DNA from: Elusimicrobia bacterium GWA2_66_18
Lineage (GTDB): Bacteria > Elusimicrobiota > Elusimicrobia > UBA1565 > UBA9628
DNA length: 59,877 nt
Direction of reading: 5' to 3'
Assembly (NCBI GenBank): GCA_001799675.1
Contig: MGTX01000026.1
Span: forward strand, 1 to 59,877
Part shown: positions 1 through 9,562 of the stretch, piece after piece
Layout of the letters: each line of letters begins with the position of its first letter
How positions within the stretch are numbered: position 1 is the stretch's first letter
Program-made: the position numbers and the translations under genes
The notes under the pieces: generated by a model
The model's input: only the letters and a program-made list of their open reading frames with translations
What the model was told of the DNA's origin: nothing
Databases searched by the model: none

Positions 1-52
1 GTCGTCGCGGATATTTTGGACTAGGAATCATCACAGGGAATAAGGTACAATC

Positions 53-376
<324 letters not shown>

Positions 377-435
377 CGAGCTTGGCGGACGGCCTTTTTC
401 AGGCTTTCCTAGAGTAAAGAGGAGTTTTTTGCCTT

Positions 436-1233
436 ATGAGCGAGCAGCAGACGACGATCGCCGCGACTGAGAACGACGGGGCCAAGAAGGCTCCGGCGAC
501 GTTCCGCGCCATTCTGGGCGAGAAGATCGGCATGACGCAGATCTTCCATCCGAAGGACCAGAACTTCTACGATGTTACCGTCGTGAAGGCTGGTCCGTGC
601 CCGATCCTGCGGGTCAAGACCGTCGAGTCCAAGGACGGCTATAATGCCGTTCAGTTGGGCTTCGGCCAGGGCCGTGAGAAATCCTGCTCGAAAGCCGAGC
701 TCGGCCAATTTAAGAAGGCTGGCGTTCCCGCGATGCGGTACGTTCGTGAGATACGCGTCTGCGACACCAAGGGTCTCGAGGCCGGACAGACCGTCGTCGT
801 CGACGGCGCCTTCAAGCCCGGCGACTACGTGGACGTTCAGGGTATCTGCAAGGGCAAGGGTTTTGCCGGCGTCATGAAGCGCCATAATTTCAAAGGCCTG
901 CCGGCCTCGCACGGCGCCTCGGACAAGCAGCGTTCGCCGGGCTCGCTCGCCTCGCGCCGCTCCCTGGGACGCGTGATGCCCGGCCAGCGCATGGCCGGAC
1001 ATTTAGGGAACACAAAGATCTCGACGATGAAGATAGAGGTCGTTTCGATCGATCCTGAGAAGAACCTGATCTACCTCGCGGGCGCGGTGCCCGGTCCGAG
1101 GGGCGGCCTAGTCACGATTTTCGAGACGGTCAAGCCCAAGAAGTTCCGCACTGAGATCGTCAAGTCCGCCATCAAGAAGGACAAGATGGGCAACATCATC
1201 AAGGCCGCCGCCAAGCCCGGCGCCAAGAAGTAG
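436..1233 (+). CDS. rplC: 50S ribosomal protein L3
   Basis: L3 is an early-assembly 23S rRNA-binding protein near the peptidyl transferase centre. At 265 residues it is longer than the usual ~210. The core starts at about residue 26 (ILGEKIGMTQIF), after a polar N-terminal extension, and the C-terminus is Lys/Ala rich. The family signature region around FKGLPASHGAS and the tip loop (GSLASRRSLGRVMPGQRM) are present. An AAGAGGAG ribosome-binding site sits upstream of the chosen ATG. Confidence 0.96.
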   Translation: MSEQQTTIAATENDGAKKAPATFRAILGEKIGMTQIFHPKDQNFYDVTVVKAGPCPILRVKTVESKDGYNAVQLGFGQGREKSCSKAELGQFKKAGVPAMRYVREIRVCDTKGLEAGQTVVVDGAFKPGDYVDVQGICKGKGFAGVMKRHNFKGLPASHGASDKQRSPGSLASRRSLGRVMPGQRMAGHLGNTKISTMKIEVVSIDPEKNLIYLAGAVPGPRGGLVTIFETVKPKKFRTEIVKSAIKKDKMGNIIKAAAKPGAKK

Positions 1234-1248
1234 GCAGGGAGTCCGAAT

Positions 1249-1872
1249 ATGGATGCCAAGGTCATCGACGTCGACGGCAAGGAAGTCGGCCAATTCGTCC
1301 TTCCCGAGAACATCTTCGGGCACAAGCCCTCGCGCCGCTTCCTGCACGAGTTCGTCATGGTGTATCTCGCCAACCAGCGCGCCTGGGCGGCCCATACGAA
1401 GAGTCGTTCTGAGGTTTCCGGCGGTGGGCGCAAACCGTGGAAGCAGAAGCACACCGGCCGCGCCCGCGCGGGTTCCATACGCTCGGGTCTGTGGCGTGGC
1501 GGCGGGATCATCCACGGCCCGCGCTTGGGCATGGGCTCCCGCCTCGCCTACCCCCGCCAGAAGGCGCGGCTCGCCCTCGCCCAGGCCCTCTCGGCCCGCG
1601 CGCAGGACGGCAGCCTTGTCTGCGTCAAGGAACTCTCCATCAAGGAGCCTAAGACGAAGCTGGTAGCCGGCCTCCTCAATAAGCTCGGCTGCGAGGGCAA
1701 GACACTGATCGTCCTCGACGCGCCGAATGCGTCTTTGACCCGCGCCGTCCGCAACATTCCCACGGTGCTCCTGCGTCTGGCTTCCGACATCAATGCTTAC
1801 GAGGTCCTGCAGTGTGAGAAGCTGTTGATCACTCAGCCCGCCCTTGAGAAGCTGGGCGCGCGCTGGAACTGA
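1249..1872 (+). CDS. rplD: 50S ribosomal protein L4
   Basis: L4 (207 residues, normal length) binds 23S rRNA and lines the exit tunnel. In many bacteria it also represses its own operon. The conserved basic loop is visible (SGGGRKPWKQKHTGRARAG, then GSIRSGLWRGGG), as is the C-terminal Rossmann-like half ending LEKLGARWN. It lies 15 bp after rplC and 11 bp before rplW in the S10 cluster. Confidence 0.96.
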   Translation: MDAKVIDVDGKEVGQFVLPENIFGHKPSRRFLHEFVMVYLANQRAWAAHTKSRSEVSGGGRKPWKQKHTGRARAGSIRSGLWRGGGIIHGPRLGMGSRLAYPRQKARLALAQALSARAQDGSLVCVKELSIKEPKTKLVAGLLNKLGCEGKTLIVLDAPNASLTRAVRNIPTVLLRLASDINAYEVLQCEKLLITQPALEKLGARWN

Positions 1873-1883
1873 GGCAACCAAAT

Positions 1884-2183
1884 ATGTCCAAAGATCTCCA
1901 CGCCATCCTGGTCCGACCGCTCTTGACCGAGCGCGGCACGCTTATCCAGGAGAAGTACAACCAGTACCTCTTCGAGGCCGCTCCCACGGCGACGAAGACA
2001 GACATCAAGACCGCGATCGAGAAGATGTTCAAGGTATCGGTCGAGAAGGTCCGCACCATGATCATCCCGGGCAAGTTCCGCCGTCATGGCCGGGGTGGCG
2101 GGATGCTTCCTGACTGGAAGAAGGCGATCGTGACCGTGGCCGAGGGCCAGAAGATTGATTTCGCCCAACAGTCGGGTTCCTGA
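1884..2183 (+). CDS. rplW: 50S ribosomal protein L23
   Basis: L23 sits at the exit of the peptide tunnel and is the docking site for trigger factor and SRP. It has 99 residues with the typical N-terminal helix ([12 protein letters not shown]), the [22 protein letters not shown] segment split over the core, and the basic hairpin [10 protein letters not shown]. It has standard length and its usual place between rplD and rplB. Confidence 0.95.
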   Translation: MSKDLHAILVRPLLTERGTLIQEKYNQYLFEAAPTATKTDIKTAIEKMFKVSVEKVRTMIIPGKFRRHGRGGGMLPDWKKAIVTVAEGQKIDFAQQSGS

Positions 2184-2194
2184 GGTCCACGAAT

Positions 2195-3040
2195 ATGCCC
2201 ATTAAGTCCTATAAGCCGTACACGCCGTCGCGCCGAGGGATGACTTCCGCGGACTTCTCGGAGTTGACGACGAAGACCCCTGAGAAGAGCCTCGTCTCCA
2301 AGGTCACCCGGAAGGGCGGTCGTAACAACACCGGCATGATCATGGTCCGCCACCAGGGAGGCGGCCACAAGCGCGCCTTCCGCCGCGTGGATTTCAAGCG
2401 CGATAAGGCCGGCATCCCGGCGAAGGTCGCCACGATCGAGTATGATCCCAATCGCACCGCGCGCATCTGTCTCCTCCATTACGCCGACGGCGAGAAGCGC
2501 TACATCCTCCATCCCGTCGGCTTGAAGGTTGGCGACGTAGTCACCAGCGGCCCGACGGCCGAGATCAAGGTCGGCAACGCCCTGCCGCTCAACAAGATCC
2601 CGGAAGGCTCTTTTGTCCACAATGTTGAACTCAACCCCGGCAAGGGCGCTCAGATGATGCGTTCCGCCGGTTCCCAGGCTCAAGTCATGAACAAGGACGG
2701 CGGCTACGCCCAACTCAAGATGCCTTCGGGCGAGGTCCGTATGGTTCCCGAGATCTGCATGGCCACCCTGGGCCAGGTGGGCAACACGGAGCACAACACG
2801 ATCACGCTCGGCAAGGCGGGACGCAACCGCCACCGCGGCATCCGCCCGACGGTCCGCGGCGGCGCCATGAACGCGACCGACCACCCGCTCGGCGGTGGCC
2901 GCGGCAAGTCCAAGGGCAATAACCACCCGCGTTCGCCTTGGAATCAACTGTCGAAGGGATACAAGACCCGAAACAAGAAGAAGGTCTGGGGCTGGATGAT
3001 CGTCTCAGACCGGCGCCGCTCGGCGCAGCACGCGGGCTGA
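2195..3040 (+). CDS. rplB: 50S ribosomal protein L2
   Basis: L2 (281 residues) is needed for subunit association and peptidyl transferase centre assembly. The family hallmarks are visible: [17 protein letters not shown], the SH3-like middle with [21 protein letters not shown], and the C-terminal histidine region [20 protein letters not shown], which contains the conserved His. The length is normal, with an 11-bp gap to rplW. Confidence 0.97.
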   Translation: MPIKSYKPYTPSRRGMTSADFSELTTKTPEKSLVSKVTRKGGRNNTGMIMVRHQGGGHKRAFRRVDFKRDKAGIPAKVATIEYDPNRTARICLLHYADGEKRYILHPVGLKVGDVVTSGPTAEIKVGNALPLNKIPEGSFVHNVELNPGKGAQMMRSAGSQAQVMNKDGGYAQLKMPSGEVRMVPEICMATLGQVGNTEHNTITLGKAGRNRHRGIRPTVRGGAMNATDHPLGGGRGKSKGNNHPRSPWNQLSKGYKTRNKKKVWGWMIVSDRRRSAQHAG

Positions 3041-3059
3041 GGAATAGAGGAAAGAAGAT

Positions 3060-3344
3060 ATGAGCCGATCGACAAAGAAAGGACCCTTCATCGACCCGAG
3101 GGTCCTAGCGAAGGTGCAGAAGCTGAACACGGCCGGCGAGAAGAAGCCGATCAAGACATGGTCGCGTAAATGCACCATCGTGCCCGACTTTGTCGGACAC
3201 ACTTTCTCCGTGCATAACGGCCGGAAGTTCCTTCCGATATACGTGACGGAGCAGATGGTCGGCCACAAGCTGGGCGAATTTTCCTTCACCCGGTTTTTCA
3301 AGGCCCACGGCGGCACGTCGAAGGACGCGACGGCGAAGACCTGA
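3060..3344 (+). CDS. rpsS: 30S ribosomal protein S19
   Basis: S19 (94 residues) binds 16S rRNA in the head together with S13. Diagnostic motifs are RSTKKGPF at the N-terminus, [19 protein letters not shown] in the middle, and [13 protein letters not shown] with FKAHGG near the end. A short GAGGAAAG ribosome-binding site precedes the ATG. Gene order rplB-rpsS-rplV is canonical. Confidence 0.96.
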   Translation: MSRSTKKGPFIDPRVLAKVQKLNTAGEKKPIKTWSRKCTIVPDFVGHTFSVHNGRKFLPIYVTEQMVGHKLGEFSFTRFFKAHGGTSKDATAKT

Positions 3345-3373
3345 GTCTTGCAGGCCTTAACAAAGGAATAGAC

Positions 3374-3748
3374 ATGGAAGCCACAGCTCACGCTCGATTT
3401 CAGAGATATGGGACGCGCAAGGTAGCGCAGGTCCTCAAGGAGATCCGCGGCAAGTCAGTGCTCGAAGCCGAGCGTCTCCTGCCGATGATCCCGCGCATCT
3501 GTTCGCGCATGATTTCTAAGGCCGTCCGGTCCGCCGCCGCCAACCTGGTCAACCAGGCCACGAAGGCCGGCAGGCCGCTCGCGCCGGAGAAGGTCTATAT
3601 CAAATCCTGCTGGTCCACGATGGGGCCGATGGGAAACATGAAGCGCATGCTGCCCGCCCCTCAGGGCCGGGCCTACACCTTCAAGAGGAAGGTCTGTCAC
3701 TTGACCGTCGTCGTCAGCGACGAACGCGTCATGGGGAAGAGGAAGTAA
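3374..3748 (+). CDS. rplV: 50S ribosomal protein L22
   Basis: L22 lines the exit tunnel through its beta-hairpin. The 124-residue product shows the helical core ([21 protein letters not shown]) and the hairpin segment with [15 protein letters not shown] followed by HLTVVVSDE at the C-terminus. Only 4 bp separate it from rpsC, which suggests translational coupling. Confidence 0.95.
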   Translation: MEATAHARFQRYGTRKVAQVLKEIRGKSVLEAERLLPMIPRICSRMISKAVRSAAANLVNQATKAGRPLAPEKVYIKSCWSTMGPMGNMKRMLPAPQGRAYTFKRKVCHLTVVVSDERVMGKRK

Positions 3749-3752
3749 CAAC

Positions 3753-4526
3753 ATGGGCAATAAAACCAATCCGAACGCGCTGCGCCTCGGCTACATCCAC
3801 GACTGGCAGTCCAAGTGGTTCTCCGTCAAGGACGCCCCCGCGCTGATCGGCGAAGACTTCAAGATCCGCAACCTGGTTCGCAACACCTTCCGGGCCGCCG
3901 CTGTCAGTTGGGTCGGCATCGAGCGCGCCGGCTCCTACTTGCGTGTCAATATCCACACGGCCCGCCCCGGCGTCGTCATCGGCAAGAAGGGCGCCGACAT
4001 CGAGTCCCTGCGCAAGAACGTCGAGGGCATGACGCAGCGTAAGACCTACATCAACGTGATGGAGATCAAGGACCCCGAGCTCGACAGCCGCCTGGTGGCC
4101 GAATCCATCGCGGTCCAGCTCGAGAAGCGCATCGCCCATCGCCGCGCTATGCGACGCGCCATGGAGCGTACGATTCAGTCGGGCGCTCTGGGCATCAAGG
4201 TGATGGTCTCCGGGCGCATCAACGGCGCCGAGATCTCGCGCCGCGAGTGGAACCGCGAGGGGCGCGTGCCCCTGCACACCTTCGCCGCGGACGTGGACTA
4301 CGGCACGGCCGAGGCGATGACTTCCGCCGGGCTCATCGGCGTGAAGGTCTGGATTTTCAAGAAGCAGCACTTCGTTAAGTCCTTCAAGGAGCTGCAGCAG
4401 ATGGCCAAGAAGGAGGCAGCGCTCGCCGCCGCCGCGATGGCCATCGAGAGCGGCGAGACCCCGGTGGGCGCTCCGGTCCCCGCCGAGATCCAGGCCGTGG
4501 CCGACAAGGTCGAGGGGGCGAAGTGA
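3753..4526 (+). CDS. rpsC: 30S ribosomal protein S3
   Basis: S3 lies at the mRNA entry channel. The KH-domain GxxG region reads [14 protein letters not shown], and the C-terminal domain includes [19 protein letters not shown] and [17 protein letters not shown]. At 257 residues it is somewhat longer than the Escherichia coli protein because of an Ala/Glu/Val-rich C-terminal tail after about residue 215. Its stop codon almost touches the rplP start. Confidence 0.96.
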   Translation: MGNKTNPNALRLGYIHDWQSKWFSVKDAPALIGEDFKIRNLVRNTFRAAAVSWVGIERAGSYLRVNIHTARPGVVIGKKGADIESLRKNVEGMTQRKTYINVMEIKDPELDSRLVAESIAVQLEKRIAHRRAMRRAMERTIQSGALGIKVMVSGRINGAEISRREWNREGRVPLHTFAADVDYGTAEAMTSAGLIGVKVWIFKKQHFVKSFKELQQMAKKEAALAAAAMAIESGETPVGAPVPAEIQAVADKVEGAK

Positions 4527-4527
4527 T

Positions 4528-4944
4528 ATGCTGATGCCCAAGCGCGTCAAATACCGCAAGCCCCACAGCCATCCCCGCATCAAGGGCCCGGCCAAGCGCG
4601 GCGTTTCCCTCTCCTTCGGCGAGTTTGGCTTGAAGGCGTTGGAGCCGAAGTGGGTCACCGCCCGCCAGATCGAATCGAGTCGCGTGACCATCAGCCGCCA
4701 CCTCAAGAAGGGCGGCAAGCTCTGGGTCCGCATTTTCCCCGACAAGGCGATCACCAAGCACCCCGCCGAAACTCGCATGGGCAAGGGTAAGGGCGCTCCG
4801 GACCATTGGGCTGCCGTCGTCCGGCCGGGTCGCGTTCTTTTTGAGGTCATGGGCTTGACCCGTGAAGAAGCGCAGAAGGCGCTCAAGATGGCGTCGTATA
4901 AATTGCCGATCCGCACGAAGTTCATCGCCCGGGAGCACGTCTAA
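4528..4944 (+). CDS. rplP: 50S ribosomal protein L16
   Basis: L16 (138 residues) binds near the A and P sites of the large subunit. The start [11 protein letters not shown] matches the family N-terminus, so the first ATG (one base after the rpsC stop) is preferred over the in-frame ATG two codons later. Conserved motifs include [41 protein letters not shown] and the segment [13 protein letters not shown]. Confidence 0.96.
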   Translation: MLMPKRVKYRKPHSHPRIKGPAKRGVSLSFGEFGLKALEPKWVTARQIESSRVTISRHLKKGGKLWVRIFPDKAITKHPAETRMGKGKGAPDHWAAVVRPGRVLFEVMGLTREEAQKALKMASYKLPIRTKFIAREHV

Positions 4945-4945
4945 G

Positions 4946-5158
4946 ATGGCCGAAAAAAAGAAGATGCTGACGCAGAATAAGATCGACTTGGCCTCGACCG
5001 AGCTTGTCACCGAGCTCCGCCAGGCTCTGGAAAAGCGCGCCAAGCTCGAGTTCCAACACCAGGTCGCTCCTCTCAAGAATCCATTGGAGCTGCGCCACCT
5101 CCGCCGCGAGATCGCGCGCCTCAAGACCCATATCCGCATGAAGGAGGCCGTGAAGTGA
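4946..5158 (+). CDS. rpmC: 50S ribosomal protein L29
   Basis: A 70-residue all-helical protein of the large subunit near the tunnel exit, in contact with L23. Family features are the N-terminal helix with [20 protein letters not shown], the short linker [17 protein letters not shown], and a basic end. I start it at the ATG one base after the rplP stop because upstream in-frame codons lie inside rplP. Its stop overlaps the GTG start of rpsQ by 4 bp. Confidence 0.93.
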   Translation: MAEKKKMLTQNKIDLASTELVTELRQALEKRAKLEFQHQVAPLKNPLELRHLRREIARLKTHIRMKEAVK

Positions 5159-5469
5159 CGAAGATCGCCGCCGTCGCGCCCGCTCCCGCCGCCGCTGAAG
5201 AGCGCGGCCAGCGCAAGACCCTGGAAGGCGTCGTCGTGTCCGACAAGATGGACAAGACGCGCGTCGTTCGCGTGACCCGCTCCATGCGCCATGCCTTCTA
5301 CGAGAAGGTCATGACCAAATCCAAGAAGTTCCACGCTCATGACGAGGCCAACCAATCCCGCGAGGGGGACACCGTCGAGATTATCAGCACCCGCCCGCTT
5401 TCCAAAACGAAGCGCTGGCGCGTGGTACGCGTCGTGAAGGCGGCCCCGCGCGTTTCCGAGGTGAAGTGA
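5155..5469 (+). CDS. rpsQ: 30S ribosomal protein S17
   Basis: S17 is a primary 16S rRNA-binding protein with an OB fold. The core is clear: [18 protein letters not shown], then [16 protein letters not shown] and a [18 protein letters not shown] segment. The GTG start overlaps the rpmC stop (GTGA). The product has 104 residues, with about 20 extra Ala/Pro-rich residues at the N-terminus compared with short family members. Confidence 0.94.
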   Translation: MTKIAAVAPAPAAAEERGQRKTLEGVVVSDKMDKTRVVRVTRSMRHAFYEKVMTKSKKFHAHDEANQSREGDTVEIISTRPLSKTKRWRVVRVVKAAPRVSEVK

Positions 5470-5470
5470 G

Positions 5471-5839
5471 ATGATCCAGCTCCGAACCATGGTCAACGTC
5501 GCCGACAACTCCGGCGCGCGCAAGCTGCAGTGCTTCCATGTGATGGGAGGCAGTTATCGTCGCTACGCGAGTCTCGGCGATATCATCGTCTGCTCCGTCG
5601 TGGATGCGCTCCCGAACGGCGCGATCAAGAAAGGAACGGTGGTCAAGGCGGTCGTGGTGCGCGTCAAGCGCAACTTGCGCCGCGCCGACGGCTCCCTCGT
5701 CAGCTTCGACGACAACGCGGCTTGCCTCATCGACGACAAGAACGAGCCGAGGGGCACCCGCGTCTTCGGGCCCGTAGCCCGCGAGCTGCGCGACAAGGAG
5801 TTCCTGAAGATTATCTCCCTCGCGCCGGAGGTCGTCTGA
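5471..5839 (+). CDS. rplN: 50S ribosomal protein L14
   Basis: L14 (122 residues, exactly the usual length) forms inter-subunit bridges. It begins [18 protein letters not shown], shows [20 protein letters not shown] and the signature stretch around [19 protein letters not shown], and ends with the [17 protein letters not shown] helix. It lies one base after the rpsQ stop and one base before rplX. Confidence 0.97.
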   Translation: MIQLRTMVNVADNSGARKLQCFHVMGGSYRRYASLGDIIVCSVVDALPNGAIKKGTVVKAVVVRVKRNLRRADGSLVSFDDNAACLIDDKNEPRGTRVFGPVARELRDKEFLKIISLAPEVV

Positions 5840-5840
5840 C

Positions 5841-6167
5841 ATGAAGTTTAAGATCAAGAAGAAGGATAAGGTCGTCGTCATCTCCGGCAAGGACAAAGGG
5901 AAGGTCGGCGAGGTCATCGAGGTCATCTCCGGAGACGGCTTCACGCCGGCCCGCGTTCTCATCACCAAGATCAACATCGTGACCAAGCACCAGAAGCCGA
6001 CGCAAACCGACAGAGGGGGCCTCGTGAAGATGGAGGCGCCGATCTCGATCTCCAAGGTGATGCTGGCCGACCCAAAAACGAATAAACCCACGCGCGTCAA
6101 GTTCAAGACTCTGCCCAACGGCGACAAGATTCGCGTGGCGCTTAAGTCCGGCGAAACGATCGTCTGA
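5841..6167 (+). CDS. rplX: 50S ribosomal protein L24
   Basis: L24 initiates large-subunit assembly. The KOW motif is at the N-terminus (KKKDKVVVISGKDKGKVGEV), followed by LITKINIVTKHQKPTQTDRG and the MEAPISISKVMLADP segment. The length (108 residues) is normal. It directly follows rplN in the spc part of the cluster. Confidence 0.95.
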   Translation: MKFKIKKKDKVVVISGKDKGKVGEVIEVISGDGFTPARVLITKINIVTKHQKPTQTDRGGLVKMEAPISISKVMLADPKTNKPTRVKFKTLPNGDKIRVALKSGETIV

Positions 6168-6199
6168 TCCGGAAAGACCAAGGAAGCGGGATAAAGACA

Positions 6200-6913
6200 A
6201 TGGCTGAGAAGACTCCAGACGAAAAAGCGGCGAGAGCGGCGAAAGCCGCCGCCCTCGCCAAGAAGGCGGGCCTTGAGAAGCAAGCCTCCAAGAACGCGGG
6301 TCCGGTGTACGAGGTGAACGCGGACGGCCGCGAGACCGAGCACGCGATCCCGCGCATGAAGGCGCTTTACAAGGAGGCCGTGGTTCCCGCTCTCATGGAA
6401 AAGCACTCCCTCCAGAACCCGCACCAGGTGCCGCGTCTGAGAAAAATCGTGGTCAATATCGGCGTCTCCGAGGCCCGCGACAATGTCCAGACCCTGGACG
6501 CCGCCCGCGAGGAACTGGCCCTGATCACCGGGCAATTGCCGCAGGTGCGGCGCGCCTCGAAGTCGATCTCCAACTTCAAGCTGCGCGAGGGCATGCCGAT
6601 CGGCGTGCGCGTCACTCTGCGGGGCGACCGGATGTGGGAATTTTTGGACCGCCTCATCACGGTGGCTATACCGCGCATCCGAGACTTTCGCGGTCTTGAG
6701 CCCCGTGGGCTGGACGGCTCAGGCAACTTCAATCTCGGACTCAAAGAGCAGCTGATCTTCCCGGAGATCACATCCGAGAGAGTATCCAAACAGCGCGGCA
6801 TGAACGTTTCCATAGTCATGACCGAGGGCAAGGACGCGCTCAGCCTCGACCTCCTCAAGGAGCTCGGGATGCCGTTCAAGCAGCCGGCGGCCGCGACGGC
6901 CGCGAGGAACTGA
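6200..6913 (+). CDS. rplE: 50S ribosomal protein L5 with N-terminal extension
   Basis: L5 binds 5S rRNA and contacts the P-site tRNA. The core begins at about residue 53 ([17 protein letters not shown]), with [35 protein letters not shown] and [20 protein letters not shown]. The product has 237 residues against about 180 in the family, because of an Ala/Lys-rich extension of about 52 residues. I keep the early ATG because an AAGGAAG ribosome-binding site precedes it, while the internal Met53 has none. The extension could still be untranslated if that choice is wrong. Confidence 0.93.
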   Translation: MAEKTPDEKAARAAKAAALAKKAGLEKQASKNAGPVYEVNADGRETEHAIPRMKALYKEAVVPALMEKHSLQNPHQVPRLRKIVVNIGVSEARDNVQTLDAAREELALITGQLPQVRRASKSISNFKLREGMPIGVRVTLRGDRMWEFLDRLITVAIPRIRDFRGLEPRGLDGSGNFNLGLKEQLIFPEITSERVSKQRGMNVSIVMTEGKDALSLDLLKELGMPFKQPAAATAARN

Positions 6914-6915
6914 CC

Positions 6916-7101
6916 ATGGCGACCACCGCTTGGCGTGCGAAGATGACGAAGACTCCGAAATTCTCGACGCGGCACCGCAATCGATGCCAGATCTGCGGTC
7001 GGCCCCGCGCGTTCTACCGCGACTTCGGACTGTGCCGCATGTGCTTCCGCAAGATGGCGCATGGCGGACTGCTCCCCGGCGTTAAGAAATCCTCCTGGTG
7101 A
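6916..7101 (+). CDS. rpsN: 30S ribosomal protein S14, zinc-binding type
   Basis: The short (61-residue) zinc-ribbon form of S14. Two CxxC pairs are visible, [13 protein letters not shown] and [13 protein letters not shown], which bind one zinc ion. The cysteine-free, roughly 100-residue form is not seen in this window. Length and position between rplE and rpsH are typical. Confidence 0.95.
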   Translation: MATTAWRAKMTKTPKFSTRHRNRCQICGRPRAFYRDFGLCRMCFRKMAHGGLLPGVKKSSW

Positions 7102-7108
7102 AAATAAA

Positions 7109-7504
7109 ATGGATCCCATCTCAGACCTGCTCACTCGCATCCGCAACTCGAACGTCCGCCAGCAGGATCGCGTGGACGTTCCGATGTCCAAGATGAAGCT
7201 TGAGGTCGTCCGCGTCCTCAAGGACGAGGGTTTCATCGCCAACTACAAGTCGCTCTATAACGGGAACAACAAGCGTGGGACCATCCGCATCTTCCTGAAG
7301 TACTCTCCCGCCAAGGAATGCGTCATCCGCGGCATCCAGCGCGTCTCAAAGCCTGGTTTGCGCGTGTACCGGTCCTACCAGGACATCCCGCGCGTGCGCG
7401 GCGGTTTCGCGGTGACGATTCTCTCCACCTCGCGGGGAGTGATGACGGATCGCCAGGCGAAGGAGAAGAAGGTCGGCGGAGAGATCCTCTGCCAGGTTTG
7501 GTGA
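7109..7504 (+). CDS. rpsH: 30S ribosomal protein S8
   Basis: S8 (131 residues) is a primary binder of the 16S central domain and a translational repressor of the spc operon in E. coli. The N-terminus MDPISDLLTRIRNSN and the C-terminal signature PRVRGGFAVTILSTSRGVMT match the family. The ATG at 7109 is chosen because the longer reading frame would run back into rpsN. Confidence 0.95.
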   Translation: MDPISDLLTRIRNSNVRQQDRVDVPMSKMKLEVVRVLKDEGFIANYKSLYNGNNKRGTIRIFLKYSPAKECVIRGIQRVSKPGLRVYRSYQDIPRVRGGFAVTILSTSRGVMTDRQAKEKKVGGEILCQVW

Positions 7505-7511
7505 AAAAATC

Positions 7512-8084
7512 ATGAGCCGAATCGGAAAACAGCCAGTCGTCATCCCGAACGGGGTCTCGGTCAAGCTCGATGGGGGCGTCATAACCGCCAAAGGTCCCAA
7601 GGGAGAACTCAAGGAACCCCTTCATCCGTACGTCAAAGCTGAGATCAAGGACGGCAAGGTCATTCTCACGGCCGACATCGGCGCCGCTCGCGATGCCTCC
7701 GCCATCTGGGGCATGATGCGCGCGCGCCTGAACAATCTCGTGCAGGGCGTGGCCGTCGGTTACAGCAAGATCCTTGAGATCCACGGCCTGGGTTTCCGCG
7801 CGGAGATCATGGGGCAAAAGCTGACCCTTGCGCTGGGCAAGTCGCATCCGGTGATCTTTGAGGTGCCCAAGGGCATCACCGTCACGGTGGACCCGAAGAA
7901 GACGCTGCTCACCATCTCCGGCATGAGCAAGGACCTCGTCGGAGAGGCGGCCGCGAAGATCCGCGAATTACGCAAGCCCGAACCTTACAAGGGCACAGGC
8001 ATCCGATACCAGGGCGAGTATGTCCGCAAGAAGGCAGGCAAGACGGCCGCGGGCGCAAGCGCCGGCGCGGGAGGCAAGAAATAA
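7512..8084 (+). CDS. rplF: 50S ribosomal protein L6
   Basis: L6 has two similar domains and sits near the factor-binding site. The N-terminus [17 protein letters not shown] and the C-terminal signature region [20 protein letters not shown] are diagnostic. At 190 residues it is slightly long because of a Gly/Ala/Lys-rich tail of about 15 residues. Confidence 0.96.
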   Translation: MSRIGKQPVVIPNGVSVKLDGGVITAKGPKGELKEPLHPYVKAEIKDGKVILTADIGAARDASAIWGMMRARLNNLVQGVAVGYSKILEIHGLGFRAEIMGQKLTLALGKSHPVIFEVPKGITVTVDPKKTLLTISGMSKDLVGEAAAKIRELRKPEPYKGTGIRYQGEYVRKKAGKTAAGASAGAGGKK

Positions 8085-8088
8085 AGCC

Positions 8089-8451
8089 ATGAAAGACAAA
8101 TGGACCCGCTACCAGCATCGTAAGACCTCCACGCGGAGGCGTCTTTTCGAGCACCGCGGCGAGCGCCCACGCCTGTCGGTGCACCGCAGTCTTAAGTATA
8201 TCTACGCGCAGGTGATCGACGACGCCAAAGGCGTCACGCTCGCGACGGCTTCGTCAATGGACAAGGACCTTAAGGCCGGCGTGAAGTCCGCCAAGAGCAT
8301 CGATGCCGCCAAGAAGGTCGGCGAAGAGATCGCGGCGAAGGCGATCAAGGCCGGCGTCAAGAAGGTCATGTTCGACCGAGGAGCCTACGTGTACCACGGC
8401 CGCGTGAAGGCCCTGGCCGACGCGGCGCGCGCCGGCGGACTCGAGTTTTAA
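8089..8451 (+). CDS. rplR: 50S ribosomal protein L18
   Basis: L18 (120 residues) carries 5S rRNA into the large subunit. Features are the basic N-terminus ([19 protein letters not shown]), [20 protein letters not shown], and the C-terminal [20 protein letters not shown]. The ATG at 8089, four bases after the rplF stop, gives the family-like N-terminus. The longer frame would overlap rplF. Confidence 0.95.
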   Translation: MKDKWTRYQHRKTSTRRRLFEHRGERPRLSVHRSLKYIYAQVIDDAKGVTLATASSMDKDLKAGVKSAKSIDAAKKVGEEIAAKAIKAGVKKVMFDRGAYVYHGRVKALADAARAGGLEF

Positions 8452-8466
8452 CGGAGATTGATCTTA

Positions 8467-9078
8467 ATGAGCACCGAAACCAAGCCGGTCCCTCAGCAGC
8501 CCGTTCCCCCGCAGCCCCAGCCCGGCGCAGATCGCAATGAGCGCGGAGGAGGCGGCGATCGCGGCGGAAGCCGCGGAGGTCCACGCGGTCCTCGCCGCGG
8601 ACGCAGCGACCAACGCGAAGAGGGCGGCTTCAAGGAAACCGTCGTTGCGATCAACCGCGTGGCAAAGGTCGTCAAGGGAGGCAAGCGCTTTTCGTTCTCG
8701 GCCATCATCGTCGTCGGCGACGGCGCGGGCTCGGTCGGCTTCGGACTCGGCAAGGCCAAGGACGTTCAGGCCGCGATCATGAAGGGGAATGCGTCGGCTC
8801 GCAAGGAGATCGTCAAGTTCGCGATGGTCGGCGACACAATTCCTCACGAGATCGTCGCGAAGTTCGGCTCCGGCAAGGTCTGGATGAAGCCGGCCGCGCC
8901 CGGCACGGGCGTCATCGCGGGCGGCGGCGTGCGCGCGGTCCTGGAGGCCGCGGGAATCAAGAACGTCCTCACCAAGAGCCTCGGCTCTCCAAACCCTTTC
9001 AACACCGTTGGAGCGACCTTCGAGGCTCTCAAGATGCTCCGCACGAAGGAGGATATCGCCAAGCTGCGCGGTAAGTGA
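8467..9078 (+). CDS. rpsE: 30S ribosomal protein S5 with Pro/Gln and Arg/Gly-rich N-terminus
   Basis: S5 acts at the mRNA entry and decoding fidelity sites. The core starts near residue 54 ([23 protein letters not shown]), followed by [14 protein letters not shown] and the C-terminal [19 protein letters not shown]. The first ~50 residues are low complexity: a Pro/Gln stretch, then Arg/Gly-rich RGG-like repeats absent from typical S5. The ATG at 8467 is preferred over the TTG at 8458 because the GGAG ribosome-binding site (8453-8456) lies 10 nt from the ATG but only one base from the TTG. Confidence 0.94.
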   Translation: MSTETKPVPQQPVPPQPQPGADRNERGGGGDRGGSRGGPRGPRRGRSDQREEGGFKETVVAINRVAKVVKGGKRFSFSAIIVVGDGAGSVGFGLGKAKDVQAAIMKGNASARKEIVKFAMVGDTIPHEIVAKFGSGKVWMKPAAPGTGVIAGGGVRAVLEAAGIKNVLTKSLGSPNPFNTVGATFEALKMLRTKEDIAKLRGK

Positions 9079-9100
9079 ACGCGGCCTGACGAGAAACGAC

Positions 9101-9559
9101 ATGAACAGGATCACTCTTTCCAATCTCGAGCCGGTCCCCGGCTCCCGAAAACGTCCCATCCGCCTCGGCATGGGCGAAGGCTCCGGAACCGGCCAGACCG
9201 CCACGCGCGGCCAGAAGGGCCAGCGCTCCCGCTCCGGAGACGGCAAGCAGGTCGGTTTCGAAGGAGGACAGACGCCGCTCTTGCGGCGCATCCCGAAGCG
9301 CGGTTTCACCAACGGTCCGTTCAAGGTTGTCTATCAGATCGTGGACCTGGCCTGCATCGACCGCGTTTTCAAGAATAAGGCAGAGGTCACCGTCGAGGAC
9401 CTGCGCATCCACCGCTTGATCAAGGGTACGAGGCTTGTGAAGGTCCTTGGAGACGGGGAACTCAAGCGGGCGTTGAAGGTCTCGGCTCACGCCTTCTCGC
9501 GGAGCGCGAAGGACAAGATCGAGAAGGTGGGCGGCAAGGCTGAGGTCGTGAAGGCTTAA
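9101..9559 (+). CDS. rplO: 50S ribosomal protein L15
   Basis: L15 (152 residues) is a late-assembly large-subunit protein. The N-terminal glycine-rich region is typical (GSGTGQTATRGQKGQRSRSG and FEGGQTPLLRRIPKRGF). The start at 9101 leaves only 22 bp after rpsE, so rpmD (L30), which normally sits here, is missing. It precedes secY by 3 bp. Confidence 0.95.
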   Translation: MNRITLSNLEPVPGSRKRPIRLGMGEGSGTGQTATRGQKGQRSRSGDGKQVGFEGGQTPLLRRIPKRGFTNGPFKVVYQIVDLACIDRVFKNKAEVTVEDLRIHRLIKGTRLVKVLGDGELKRALKVSAHAFSRSAKDKIEKVGGKAEVVKA

Positions 9560-9562
9560 GAC

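Noticed and set aside
2084-2947. 287-codon minus-strand open frame
   Set aside because: Antisense to rplW and rplB; no conserved protein features.
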